Part shown: piece after piece, positions 36,222 through 43,799 of the stretch
Position numbering within the stretch: position 1 is the stretch's first letter
How the letters are laid out: each line of letters starts with the position of its first letter
Source: Pyrobaculum oguniense TE7
GTDB taxonomy: Archaea > Thermoproteota > Thermoprotei > Thermoproteales > Thermoproteaceae
Direction of reading: 5' to 3'
Assembly: GCA_000247545.1 (NCBI GenBank)
Contig: CP003316.1
Span: 1-64,000 of the forward strand
Length of the DNA: 64,000 nucleotides
The notes under the pieces: generated by a model
The model's input: the letters and a program-made list of their open reading frames with translations, nothing else
Database searches by the model: none
What the model was told of the DNA's origin: nothing
Translations under genes and position numbers: made by a program

Positions 36222-37189
36222 AGGGGGTGTGCGCCGTCTTTTTCTACCACCACGTCTATCTCCAGCCTCACACCGAACTTCCCTGGCAGGTATATCCCTG
36301 GCTCTATTGTGAAGACCATCCCAGGCTTCAGCACGTCGGGCGAGTTGGGAGAGATGTCGGGAGCTTCGTGTATTTCAAGGCCAAGGCCGTGACCCGTGCG
36401 GTGTATGAAGTAGCGCCCGTAGCCTCTCGCCTCAATAACTGCGCGGGCGGCTTTGTCCACCTCTGCGGCTCCGACGCCGGGCTTTGCCGAGGCCAGCGCC
36501 GTAGCTTGTGCCTCCTTTACGGTGTTGTATATTTCCGCGTACTGGGGCGGGGCCTCGCCGAAGAAGAACGACGTTGTCAAGTCGCCGTAGTAGCCACGGT
36601 AGGAGGCAGAGACGTCTAGCACCACAGCCTCGTCTCGGTGAAGCTTCTTCTCCGTGGGCTCTAGATGTGGCAGTGCAGTGTTAGGGCCGAATTGGACAAG
36701 TATAGGCCCTGGGTGGAGGCCCTCTTCGTACAGCATGGAGTAGATCTTGAAAGCCGCCTCGCGCTCTGTTATCCCAGGTGTCAGCTCAACAGCTTCTAGG
36801 ACCTTCCTGATCTTGGTTGCCGCCGTCTTTATCTTCTCGATTTCGTCGCCCCTCTTCACCGACCTGTACTCCCTTAATATTTCGTCCGCTAGGCGAAACT
36901 CGGCGTTGGGAAGCGCCCTTTTTATAATTTCGAAGTGGCGTAGTGTGGTGCCCCCATCGACGTATACCACCGACGCGTCGCACCTAGAGGCTGCTTTTCG
37001 GAGAGCCTCTGCAGGGTCCTCGCCGTCTTTGTAGGCAAATACGTTGCCCCCTACGCGCTCTGCGTCAAGCTGGGGCACAACAGCCGCCATGTAGTCCCCG
37101 CACTTGACAGCAACCTTGAAGCGCTCGAAGGTCTCCACCCAGGCCCCGGTGAAGTAGGCGAAATTCACCGTCGTGGTGGCTATAATCAT
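36218..37189 (-). CDS. Xaa-Pro dipeptidase (M24B metallopeptidase)
   Basis: The C-terminal pita-bread domain carries the five metal ligands: Asp in VVLDVSASY, Asp in GYYGDLTTSF, His in HRTGHGLGLEIHE, Glu in TIEPGIYLPG and Glu in VRLEIDVVV. An N-terminal creatinase-like domain precedes it. At 323 residues it is slightly short but complete. It cleaves the imido bond of Xaa-Pro dipeptides in the cytoplasm during peptide recycling. The start overlaps the upstream JAMM gene by 4 bases, so the two form an operon with nikR upstream. Confidence 0.9.
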   Translation of the reverse strand: MIIATTTVNFAYFTGAWVETFERFKVAVKCGDYMAAVVPQLDAERVGGNVFAYKDGEDPAEALRKAASRCDASVVYVDGGTTLRHFEIIKRALPNAEFRLADEILREYRSVKRGDEIEKIKTAATKIRKVLEAVELTPGITEREAAFKIYSMLYEEGLHPGPILVQFGPNTALPHLEPTEKKLHRDEAVVLDVSASYRGYYGDLTTSFFFGEAPPQYAEIYNTVKEAQATALASAKPGVGAAEVDKAARAVIEARGYGRYFIHRTGHGLGLEIHEAPDISPNSPDVLKPGMVFTIEPGIYLPGKFGVRLEIDVVVEKDGAHPL

Positions 37190-37560
37190 TGCAACGTGAT
37201 TTGTACCTCCCTTAATGTTTTCTCAAGGCGCCAAGCCGTCGTCTTCCACGAAAACGTGCTTGATATGATCCACACAACTGGCCACAGCCTCATGTACTTC
37301 AGATCTACGCTACTGGGGGTCGGGGGCCCGGGGTGTGTGTGGAAGATGGCGAGTAGCTCCAGCCCCTCCTCCTCCGCCTCGGTAATCGCCCTATACATCT
37401 CCTCGGGGTCTATTCTAAACGCGACGGGGCTCCCCGCCAAGTTGCGCACCCACCGCCACTTAGCCACGGCATCGTCTCTGCCGAAGAGGAGGGCTACGCA
37501 CTCCTCTTGTGGGGTGCACCTGCGCCTTGCTTCTTCGAGAAATTCCCTGGGGATCCTCAC
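37186..37560 (-). CDS. JAMM/MPN+ metalloprotease domain protein
   Basis: The full JAMM zinc motif is visible: Glu20 in EECVALLFG, then HTHP (His74, His76) and SSVD (Ser83, Asp86). The 124-residue single-domain protein is an M67-type isopeptidase-like enzyme; archaeal members can remove ubiquitin-like SAMP modifiers or act in sulfur-carrier processing. It overlaps nikR upstream and prolidase downstream by 4 bases each. A MoaD-like protein, a possible substrate type, is encoded at 41674. Confidence 0.85.
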   Translation of the reverse strand: MRIPREFLEEARRRCTPQEECVALLFGRDDAVAKWRWVRNLAGSPVAFRIDPEEMYRAITEAEEEGLELLAIFHTHPGPPTPSSVDLKYMRLWPVVWIISSTFSWKTTAWRLEKTLREVQITLQ

Positions 37561-37925
37561 ATCAAAGGGACGTACCTCGCCACGTGGACTTTCTTGGACA
37601 GCTCCAGCGTGAGCCTCTCTACGGCGTCGCCGCTACCCTTCACCACTAATATGGTCAAGCACTTCCCCTCTACGTGGAGGTGTGTGTAGGCCAAGACCGA
37701 TGTCTTGTGCTCCTCTATTATCTCGCCGACGTCGCTAAAGGAGTCGCTCAAGGCCAAAACAGCGCCGACGCACTGGTGCCCTGGGTCGGCGTGGTTTTTC
37801 CTAGACTCTAGGTACTCCTGTACCGCTACGGCGATCAAGTCGCTTCTAGTCACTCCCAGCTCTTGCGACAGCTTCTCCACCTCGCTAGCAACCTCCTTCG
37901 GGATGGCTATGCCAAACCGCTTCAC
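37557..37925 (-). CDS. nikR: NikR-like nickel-responsive transcriptional regulator
   Basis: The N-terminal 45 residues are a ribbon-helix-helix domain (RFGIAIPKEVASEVEKLSQE). The C-terminal domain holds the high-affinity nickel ligands in their NikR positions: His73, His82 and His84 in THLHVEGKC, and Cys89. At 122 residues it is slightly shorter than E. coli NikR. It would repress nickel uptake genes when nickel is plentiful; none are adjacent, so the target is elsewhere. It is first in a three-gene unit with the JAMM and prolidase genes. Confidence 0.85.
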   Translation of the reverse strand: MKRFGIAIPKEVASEVEKLSQELGVTRSDLIAVAVQEYLESRKNHADPGHQCVGAVLALSDSFSDVGEIIEEHKTSVLAYTHLHVEGKCLTILVVKGSGDAVERLTLELSKKVHVARYVPLM

Positions 37926-37969
37926 GGAAAAAGAGGGGCACAGCTATATATAGTCTTTGTTGTTTAGCC

Positions 37970-38428
37970 GTGGCTTGCATCGGCGTGGTCGACACCACAT
38001 TTGCCCGTGTCGATATGGGCACAGTAGCCGTTGACGAGATACGAAACCTAATGCCCAACGCCGTTGTGAAGAGGATAACCGTGCCCGGCATTAAAAACAC
38101 TGTATGGGGGGCCTTAAAGCTGATAAGGGAGGGCTGCGATGCGGTTATTGTTTTGGGGTGGGTGGGCCCTACTCAAGTAGACAAGTACAGCTACTTGGCG
38201 ACCTCCATTGGGCTGATGCAACTACAGATCGAGACCGGGGTGCTTGTTCTCGACGTGACGGTACACGAAGAGGAGGGAGGCGGCGACGAAAAGAGGCTAA
38301 AGGAAATCGCTCTTGACAGGGCGAAGAAGCATGTGTGGAACCTAGTCCAGCTAATGAGAGGCGGCTTGGAGAGATACGCCGGGAAGGGGCTTAGACAGGG
38401 GTATCCTCACGCCGGCGAAATTGTATAA
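37970..38428 (+). CDS. ribC: Archaeal-type riboflavin synthase
   Basis: The N-terminus GVVDTTFARVDMG is the signature of archaeal RibC (COG1731), a lumazine-synthase-like enzyme unrelated to bacterial riboflavin synthase. It makes riboflavin from two molecules of 6,7-dimethyl-8-ribityllumazine. Length of 152 residues fits. GTG 37970 lies about 25 bases after a TATA box (gctatatata), supporting a leaderless start. It is divergent from nikR with 44 bases between the starts. Confidence 0.92.
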   Translation: MACIGVVDTTFARVDMGTVAVDEIRNLMPNAVVKRITVPGIKNTVWGALKLIREGCDAVIVLGWVGPTQVDKYSYLATSIGLMQLQIETGVLVLDVTVHEEEGGGDEKRLKEIALDRAKKHVWNLVQLMRGGLERYAGKGLRQGYPHAGEIV

Positions 38429-38595
38429 TTCTCAAAATGCAATTTTATGAAATATTTAAAGTTCCTAGTTGTGTGTAAAGAATTAGCCGTGATTTGCCTA
38501 TTTAAATTATGCAAAGTATATAATCAACATATATAAATTCTATATTTTGTTTATTTCTATAGAAATCTATTTAAAGTGACTAGTCTTTAACAAGC

Positions 38596-38652
38596 GGCGG
38601 CTACGGCAACGGAACCCCCTCCCACGCCTCCCGCTGTTGCCGTAGACCCGCC
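38596..38652 (+). ncRNA. Putative structured small RNA: 15-bp hairpin behind its own TATA box
   Basis: CTACGGCAAC (38601-38610) is perfectly inverted at GTTGCCGTAG (38636-38645). GGCGG (38596-38600) pairs with CCGCC (38648-38652) across a 2-base bulge. The 25-base loop is C-rich. An AT-rich box (ctatttaaag, 38567-38576) sits about 25 bases before the stem. It could be a small RNA, possibly H/ACA-like without a visible ACA box, or a bidirectional terminator between ribC and the convergent DUF1614 gene. The strand is inferred from the TATA box. Confidence 0.45.
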
Positions 38653-38656
38653 TTCT

Positions 38657-39349
38657 CTACAAGAGGTTCGCCAGTAAGGTAGCCACCACGCCGCTCAGAA
38701 AAATGCCGTCGAATACGCCAGCCCCTCCTATGGAGACAAATGGGGGCTTGTGGCGCAGGACTTTTCCCAGGTTCATCACGTCGGCGCCTATTATTGTGCC
38801 GAAGACGGCTGTTATGTACGTCGCGGCGGGCCCCCCGCCGGCTAGCAGCGCCGAGAGGGTGGCAATTATGGGAGGCGCGAGGGCAGGCGTCACCACGCCC
38901 ACATTAGGCACGACTCGGCTAACTGCGTTTGTCAAAAAAGCGGCCACTGCAATGGAGACTACCAGCATTGGCGTGTAGAAGAGATGGAGTAGGTAGGCAG
39001 CCACGACGAGGGGGATCACCGCGCCGCCTAGGTTCACCGCTATGTATGACTTCTCTTCGCGCAACGCCACCCTTGGGATTGGTATAGGCATGCCGAACAC
39101 GACCACGTAGTCCACCACGGGGACGTACTGCCTCCGCGAGAGGGTATACACCACCAGGTTGACCGGGCTTGTGACTAGGCTCAGGAGAGTTAAGGACATC
39201 CCCAACAAGGCGGCAACTAAGGTCGGTACCCCCGCAGACTTGAGAAGATCTGTGAAGGAAAAAGTAAAGAAGGGGAGTAGAAACACTGCTAGACCTGCGT
39301 ATAGAATTCCAAAAATGCCGTGGAACGGCCACGCAATAACAATTCTCAT
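38657..39349 (-). CDS. DUF1614 integral membrane protein
   Basis: Seven or so hydrophobic spans fill its 230 residues. The C-terminus SIGGAGVFDGIFLSGVVATLLA matches the DUF1614 family, with GADVMNLGKVL a few residues before it. The function of the family is unknown. Its start overlaps the end of the upstream AbrB-PhoU gene by 4 bases, so they are co-transcribed. Confidence 0.8.
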   Translation of the reverse strand: MRIVIAWPFHGIFGILYAGLAVFLLPFFTFSFTDLLKSAGVPTLVAALLGMSLTLLSLVTSPVNLVVYTLSRRQYVPVVDYVVVFGMPIPIPRVALREEKSYIAVNLGGAVIPLVVAAYLLHLFYTPMLVVSIAVAAFLTNAVSRVVPNVGVVTPALAPPIIATLSALLAGGGPAATYITAVFGTIIGADVMNLGKVLRHKPPFVSIGGAGVFDGIFLSGVVATLLANLL

Positions 39350-40239
39350 CTCCTAACTGATTTCGAGTACGCCGCCTCGGCTATGTCCGCAGCGAAGCCG
39401 ACGATAGAGGAAGCCTCGTGCATCACCGCCGCTGCTTGTGGGCACATGGCCCTAAGAGTCTCTTTTTCAAGCTCGCCGCGTCTTAAGAGCACAGAAAGGG
39501 CCCTGCCGGCGTCGACGTTGTAAAAAGCGTTGAAAGCGTCTTGGAGAAACGTGTATACTTTTCTAAATGTTTGGTATACCTCTTCCTTACACCCCACCTC
39601 GGTATGGAGGTAGTAGCTGGTTGCTCTGTCTATGGCGTCACCTACGTGTTCTAGGTTTTTGATAGTTATAATGTAGTCGACATAGAGCTCGGGCTTTTGT
39701 ATAATATTCCGCTTAACTGTCCTTAGGGAGAAAAAGTACAGCCTATCCAGCTGGTCGTCTAGGCGCAGGATCTCGCCTGCCAGGTCGCGCCTCTCTGCCG
39801 AAATCATCTGGAGGAAGAGGGAAAACATCGCATCCACAGTCGTGTACATACTCCTCACCGCCTCGTCTATGTTTACATCCTCGCGGGTCACAATCTTAAG
39901 CTTCAAGACGCCTCCCTCTTCCATGAGGACAACCCCCGGCAGCTTCCCCTCAATCTTCGTAACCACGGCCGATATGTGCCTCGTCTCCACTTCTATTTCA
40001 TCAGCCCCCTCGATGTAGTAGGCAATTATGTCACGGGTCGCTTTCTCGACATCGTCGCTTTTAATGGACACCTTCTTGAGTCCGCCGGTCTCCGCACCGG
40101 GTAGAATTGTGATCTTATCCCTATCCGCTATGACTCTTACCGGCGAGCCGACCTTTAACTGGTGCAACTCCACCCACTCTTTAGGCAGAGTAATGCCGAA
40201 GGATCTCTCCCCAACTCTGATTATTCTCCTGAGTTCCAC
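39346..40239 (-). CDS. AbrB/SpoVT domain fused to PhoU-like domain
   Basis: Residues 1-50 are a swapped-hairpin AbrB domain (RIIRVGERSFGITLPKEWVE, KVGSPVRVIADRDKITILPG). The rest is a helical PhoU-like region (HVGDAIDRATSYYLHTEV and the repeated helical bundle). Archaeal proteins of this type are thought to regulate phosphate uptake or bind DNA in response to phosphate. It forms a two-gene operon with the DUF1614 gene. A TATA-like ttataaaag (about 40259) lies upstream of its ATG 40239. Confidence 0.8.
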   Translation of the reverse strand: MELRRIIRVGERSFGITLPKEWVELHQLKVGSPVRVIADRDKITILPGAETGGLKKVSIKSDDVEKATRDIIAYYIEGADEIEVETRHISAVVTKIEGKLPGVVLMEEGGVLKLKIVTREDVNIDEAVRSMYTTVDAMFSLFLQMISAERRDLAGEILRLDDQLDRLYFFSLRTVKRNIIQKPELYVDYIITIKNLEHVGDAIDRATSYYLHTEVGCKEEVYQTFRKVYTFLQDAFNAFYNVDAGRALSVLLRRGELEKETLRAMCPQAAAVMHEASSIVGFAADIAEAAYSKSVRR

Positions 40240-40311
40240 AGTACACGCATGGTACTTCTATAAAAGTTCAGACTGGGACGGCCATATCACATATCAGAAT
40301 CGGTGTGGTCA

Positions 40312-40938
40312 TCACGCCTCTCTCCTTAAAGCCGCCTTTAAATACTTAGCGAGGGGGAGTAGGGAGTCGGCTCTTATAACCACCTTGGCCGCCCTGGCCA
40401 CCTCTTCGCTAACTGGGTTAAAGGCGATGGGGAGAGCCGCCTTCCTCATCATGGACAGGTCGGCCTCGCCGTCGCCGACCACCACCGCCTCGTCCCAGCC
40501 CACGCCGAGGAGAGACATAATCCTCTCAGCCACCTCGTCCTTGTTTCTGTCGCTGACAGACACGCTGACTGTGGCCACCGCGCCGTCGCTGTACACAAGA
40601 TCGTTGACGACATAGAAGTGGAAGCAGGGCGCCAGCGATCTGGTGTAGCCAACCCCCGCGGATACCGCTATTGTGTAGACCCCAGCCTCCTTCAAGACGT
40701 CGCACAGGGCGCTTAGCCCCCTAGTCGTCTGGAAATACGCCTCAACCACCCTCTTCGGGGCCCCGTGCCACAGCAAGGCGTCGTAAAGAGCCCACTCGTA
40801 GTAGTCGATGAGCCCCAGCTTATACAAGGCCCTGTTGAGCGACCCGTCGGTGCCCAGCACAGCGTGTAGCCTCTGCCACGCCGAGCGGAAGGGCGTGATG
40901 ACTCCGTCCACGTCCAGTATTACCGCCCTGTACTTCAT
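40312..40938 (-). CDS. HAD-superfamily phosphatase (phosphoserine phosphatase-like)
   Basis: Motif I is LDVDGVITPF (Asp9, Asp11), motif II is the Ser in TIAVSAGVG, and motif IV is VVVGDGEADLSMM with a downstream Lys supplied near NKDE. The small helical cap and 208-residue length resemble SerB-like enzymes, but the substrate is uncertain. Its ATG overlaps the stop of the upstream ferredoxin gene by 4 bases. Confidence 0.75.
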   Translation of the reverse strand: MKYRAVILDVDGVITPFRSAWQRLHAVLGTDGSLNRALYKLGLIDYYEWALYDALLWHGAPKRVVEAYFQTTRGLSALCDVLKEAGVYTIAVSAGVGYTRSLAPCFHFYVVNDLVYSDGAVATVSVSVSDRNKDEVAERIMSLLGVGWDEAVVVGDGEADLSMMRKAALPIAFNPVSEEVARAAKVVIRADSLLPLAKYLKAALRREA

Positions 40939-41165
40939 TCCCTATACACCTTAATAGCCCGCGACGGGCAGTGTCTCTCCGCCTCCTTAACGCTTTCGAA
41001 GAGCTCGTCGGGCACAACCCCCTCCTCTAGGCTCCCGTTAACCGAGTACTCCGCCGCCACGGCGGGTTTCCCCCCTTCTCCGGGTACAAACACCGTGGGG
41101 GCGTAGAAAAGGCAGAAGTGCGCCACTACGCACTTCGACCTGTCTATGCGGACCTTCACAGGCAT
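40935..41165 (-). CDS. Small ferredoxin with one Fe-S cluster
   Basis: The protein (76 aa) has Cys in SKCVVAHFC (Cys-x5-Cys) and a distant HCPSRAI, the three-cysteine pattern of single-cluster 3Fe-4S-type ferredoxins (a 4Fe-4S form would need a further ligand). ATG 41165 (MPVKVRIDRSKC) is chosen because a TATA box (catatataac, 41187-41196) is 25-27 bases away; a longer frame to 41201 crosses that box. It would carry electrons for ferredoxin-dependent enzymes. Confidence 0.8.
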   Translation of the reverse strand: MPVKVRIDRSKCVVAHFCLFYAPTVFVPGEGGKPAVAAEYSVNGSLEEGVVPDELFESVKEAERHCPSRAIKVYRE

Positions 41166-41197
41166 TGGCCAAACCCCCGAAGCCCATATATAACAAT

Positions 41198-41644
41198 TCA
41201 CGACAATCCAAGACTGCGGCGAAGCGCCTCACTGACGTCAGCCACGGGCGCAGGCCTCACCACCTTGCAAGGCCTCTTGCCGCACAGCGCCCCCTCAAAC
41301 TCAAGAATAGCCCTCTTGACGTCGGCGCCCGGCGTGTATCCGCCGAGCGATAGGTCGCTCCTCACAACTCTGTGGCACGGAAGTATTATTGGCAATGGAT
41401 TAGCCGCCATCAGGCGTCCAACGCCGCGCGGGCTTGTGCCTACCGCCTCGGCGTATAGTTTATAAGTGGTCACGTAGCCCCTCGGCACGCCAAGCAGATG
41501 CAAAAGTCTGCGGTCCGCAACAGCTAGGCGGACTTGCTCCACAAGCGTTCCTAGATCCACCCGCCTCTCGCAACCCGCCGGGTTGACGTAGGTCCTCCTG
41601 CCGTCCCACCCCACCGTGACTGGGCCGTACTCGGCGCAGAGCAT
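41198..41644 (-). CDS. ogt: Methylated-DNA-protein cysteine methyltransferase (O6-alkylguanine)
   Basis: The active-site motif is LPCHRVV with acceptor Cys90, preceded by GYVTTYKLYAEAVGTSPRGVGRLMAANP, the helix-turn-helix and Asn hinge of MGMT/Ogt. At 148 residues it is a short archaeal form. It transfers alkyl groups from O6 of guanine to itself. A TATA-like gttataac (about 41665-41672), inside the divergent MoaD gene's 5' region, lies 24 bases from ATG 41644. Confidence 0.9.
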   Translation of the reverse strand: MLCAEYGPVTVGWDGRRTYVNPAGCERRVDLGTLVEQVRLAVADRRLLHLLGVPRGYVTTYKLYAEAVGTSPRGVGRLMAANPLPIILPCHRVVRSDLSLGGYTPGADVKRAILEFEGALCGKRPCKVVRPAPVADVSEALRRSLGLS

Positions 41645-41673
41645 AGATTTAACCAGTGGCTGTAGTTATAACT

Positions 41674-41946
41674 GTGCCCAGAGTTAAGCTGGCCGGCGTC
41701 TTGGTAGCGCTTGCGGGTGGGAGAGACGAGGTGGAGGTAGAAGGCTCCACAGTCAAGGAGGTGCTGGAGTCCTTGTCGTCGGTGTCCCAGAAGCTGTACA
41801 GAAGGGTCGTCGGCGATGGCGGGAGGCTGAGGCCTGATATATACATCGCCGTTAACGACGTCGATATAAGGCTTCTCTCCGGCTTATCGACACAGGTAAA
41901 AAAGGACGACGTGGTGTTAATCCTCGCCTACATCCACCCAGGCTAG
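41674..41946 (+). CDS. MoaD/ThiS-like sulfur carrier, single terminal glycine
   Basis: This beta-grasp protein (VKLAGVLVALAGG, EVEVEGSTVKEVLE, DIYIAVNDVDIRLL, DDVVLILAYIHPG) matches archaeal MoaD/SAMP carriers in order and length (90 aa). GTG 41674 is favoured because gatttaac lies 23 bases upstream; GTG 41656 is an in-frame alternative too close to that box. The C-terminus is PG followed by stop, not the GG needed for adenylation and thiocarboxylate formation. Either a variant tail is used or the final residues are altered. Molybdopterin and tungstopterin enzymes in this window would need MoaD. Confidence 0.75.
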   Translation: MPRVKLAGVLVALAGGRDEVEVEGSTVKEVLESLSSVSQKLYRRVVGDGGRLRPDIYIAVNDVDIRLLSGLSTQVKKDDVVLILAYIHPG

Positions 41947-42446
41947 CGCTTCTTCTCCCGCCTATTGTCCACAACGACGGCGGGGATTTTCCTCTCGGCC
42001 TGGGGCGCCGCCGTCTGGGCGCTTGGGTCCATGACAAGGACCTCCTGCCTGTAGTAAACAACGCCCTTGGGGATCTCCTCCCTGGCGAATATGGCCCTCA
42101 GCAGAAGGGCAGAGCCGAAGAACAGGAAGGTGGCCATCCCAGTCAACACGGCGCTCCACACAGTGGCGTACTCTAAGTAGCCCTCGATTGGGGAGAAGGG
42201 CACAATCAGCCTCTGCCCCATCACCTCCCTAATGGCCCAAATACCGTTCACCACAAACCACACCAATATGCCGGCGAGGCCCCACCTGATGAATAAGTCG
42301 CCGACCCACTCCCCCAGCGGCCTCCGGGGCGGTATAGACGCTATGAAGGCCAAGAAGAAGGCTATAATCATAAACCACACCCAGCCGCCAACTACTGGGT
42401 GCGACATGTACTGCGCAATGGGCTCTATGAGCTGTTTCAAGTCCAT
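41943..42446 (-). CDS. Hypothetical membrane protein, 167 aa
   Basis: Three hydrophobic spans are visible, at about residues 20-40, 52-72 and 95-117, followed by a soluble basic tail (KIPAVVVDNRREKKR). No family is recognised. ATG 42446 is 25 bases from a TATA-like ttatatctc on the minus strand; GTG 42452 is an alternative. Its end overlaps the MoaD gene by 4 bases, and its start is divergent from dcd. The tryptophan-rich middle resembles small subunits of respiratory complexes, but this is only a resemblance. Confidence 0.6.
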   Translation of the reverse strand: MDLKQLIEPIAQYMSHPVVGGWVWFMIIAFFLAFIASIPPRRPLGEWVGDLFIRWGLAGILVWFVVNGIWAIREVMGQRLIVPFSPIEGYLEYATVWSAVLTGMATFLFFGSALLLRAIFAREEIPKGVVYYRQEVLVMDPSAQTAAPQAERKIPAVVVDNRREKKR

Positions 42447-42540
42447 TGCCACAAGCGCGCCTTTGAGATATAAGAGTTATGTTCATTATTTAGGGCGTAT
42501 ACTGGACACTGGGCTTTTATTTATCCGCCGACGCCTTTGT

Positions 42541-43071
42541 ATGATACTTGCCAACGACGAGCTTAAACGGCTCATATCCACGGGCAGGCTGAAGGTAGAC
42601 CCCCTCTACCCAGACACCGTAAGGGAGAACGGCCTAGATCTAAGGATTGGGGGAGAGTACGCCATATACGCCTACGAGAGCACCGTAGTTAGGCCGTGCG
42701 ACCTGGAAACCGCCAAGCCCCTCTTCCGAATCGTAAAGTCAGACGAGGTGGTCATCCCCCCGCGCAACTTCGTACTACTCACAACAGAGGAATACGTCAA
42801 GATGCCCGACGACGTCGTGGGCTTCGCCAACCTCCGCTCCACCCTCGCCCGATACGGTCTGGTAATACCTCCCACCATTGTCGACGCAGGTTTCGAGGGC
42901 AACATAACAATAGAGGTGGTCAACGAGTCGCCCAACACCATTGTGCTTAAGAGGGGGATGCGATTCTTGCACCTCGTCTTGGCCAAGGCCGAGGGGAGGG
43001 CGCAGTACTCAGGCCTCTACCAAGGGCAGAGAGGAGTGACGCCGCCAAAGGGCCTTAAAGGAGAGTGCTAA
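42541..43071 (+). CDS. dcd: dCTP deaminase
   Basis: The dUTPase-fold landmarks are present: ENGLDLRIG, GFANLRSTLARYGL, PTIVDAGFEGNITIEVVN and YQGQRGVTPP. At 176 residues it is the normal length. It deaminates dCTP to dUTP for thymidylate synthesis; archaeal versions may also hydrolyse dUTP. ATG 42541 is 25 bases after gcttttattta, supporting a leaderless start; the longer frame from 42232 runs through the promoter and the divergent gene. Confidence 0.9.
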   Translation: MILANDELKRLISTGRLKVDPLYPDTVRENGLDLRIGGEYAIYAYESTVVRPCDLETAKPLFRIVKSDEVVIPPRNFVLLTTEEYVKMPDDVVGFANLRSTLARYGLVIPPTIVDAGFEGNITIEVVNESPNTIVLKRGMRFLHLVLAKAEGRAQYSGLYQGQRGVTPPKGLKGEC

Positions 43072-43208
43072 AGCCGACTTGATCCTCGGCTAACAAGGCG
43101 CCATCAGCTACACCGCACCTGGAACGTCGCTGAGCTACACATGTATCAAAATCTGGCGGTGAGCGGCGTAAATACGATGCGTGAGGCTCCCGGCTCGCAC
43201 CTAACCCC

Positions 43209-43799
43209 CTATTTCTTTTGACCGGATCCACTCGGGGTCTCACGACGCTCCCTAACGTCTGATATGGCGCCTTGTTTGTCGCACTTAACGTTCTTGGGAT
43301 ACGTGTGGATCCTCCTCCAGAGCTCGTACAACGCCACGTATATTGGGGCGTCTTGGGGCTCCGGCAACCAAGGCGCGAAGCCGAGGGTGGGCACCGCCGC
43401 GCGCCAGATGGCGGCGGCTATCACCATAAAAACGCCGCCTAGCGCCACAGAGGCGAGGAGGAGGACAACAGATAACAATCTGCCCATCCCTCTGCTAAAG
43501 GTAGAGGCGTAGATGAGAGACGCGGCTAGTGCCACGAGAAAATACAACTCCACAAGTTTACCCCCCAGCACCCGCACCTCGCCAAAAACTACGTTGGCAA
43601 GAAGCGCCGAGGCGCCCGCGGCGTATATCACGACAGGTGCAAAAAACCGCCCACAAGCCAAAAAATACGCCAACAAATACGTCAAGCCGCTGACGAGACC
43701 CACATACGGAAGAGGAATATCCCAAACAAACAAGTAAAGAGGGGCGTTAAGAAGAAACAGAAAAAAAGAAGACTTCAAACCAAACCAGGGTACCTGCAT
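43209..43799 (-). CDS. Hypothetical membrane protein, 196 aa
   Basis: Five to six hydrophobic spans fill residues 8-130. A soluble C-terminal tail (LPEPQDAPIYVALYELWRRI and a charged end) follows. It is the second gene of an operon: its ATG 43799 overlaps the stop of the 718-aa secreted protein gene (TGATG). The pairing suggests it anchors, exports or assembles that protein. No family is recognised. Confidence 0.65.
   Translation of the reverse strand: MQVPWFGLKSSFFLFLLNAPLYLFVWDIPLPYVGLVSGLTYLLAYFLACGRFFAPVVIYAAGASALLANVVFGEVRVLGGKLVELYFLVALAASLIYASTFSRGMGRLLSVVLLLASVALGGVFMVIAAAIWRAAVPTLGFAPWLPEPQDAPIYVALYELWRRIHTYPKNVKCDKQGAISDVRERRETPSGSGQKK

Noticed and set aside
42232-42540. N-terminal extension of dCTP deaminase
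   Set aside because: It crosses the divergent gene and the TATA box; dCTP deaminases begin at the ATG 42541 position.
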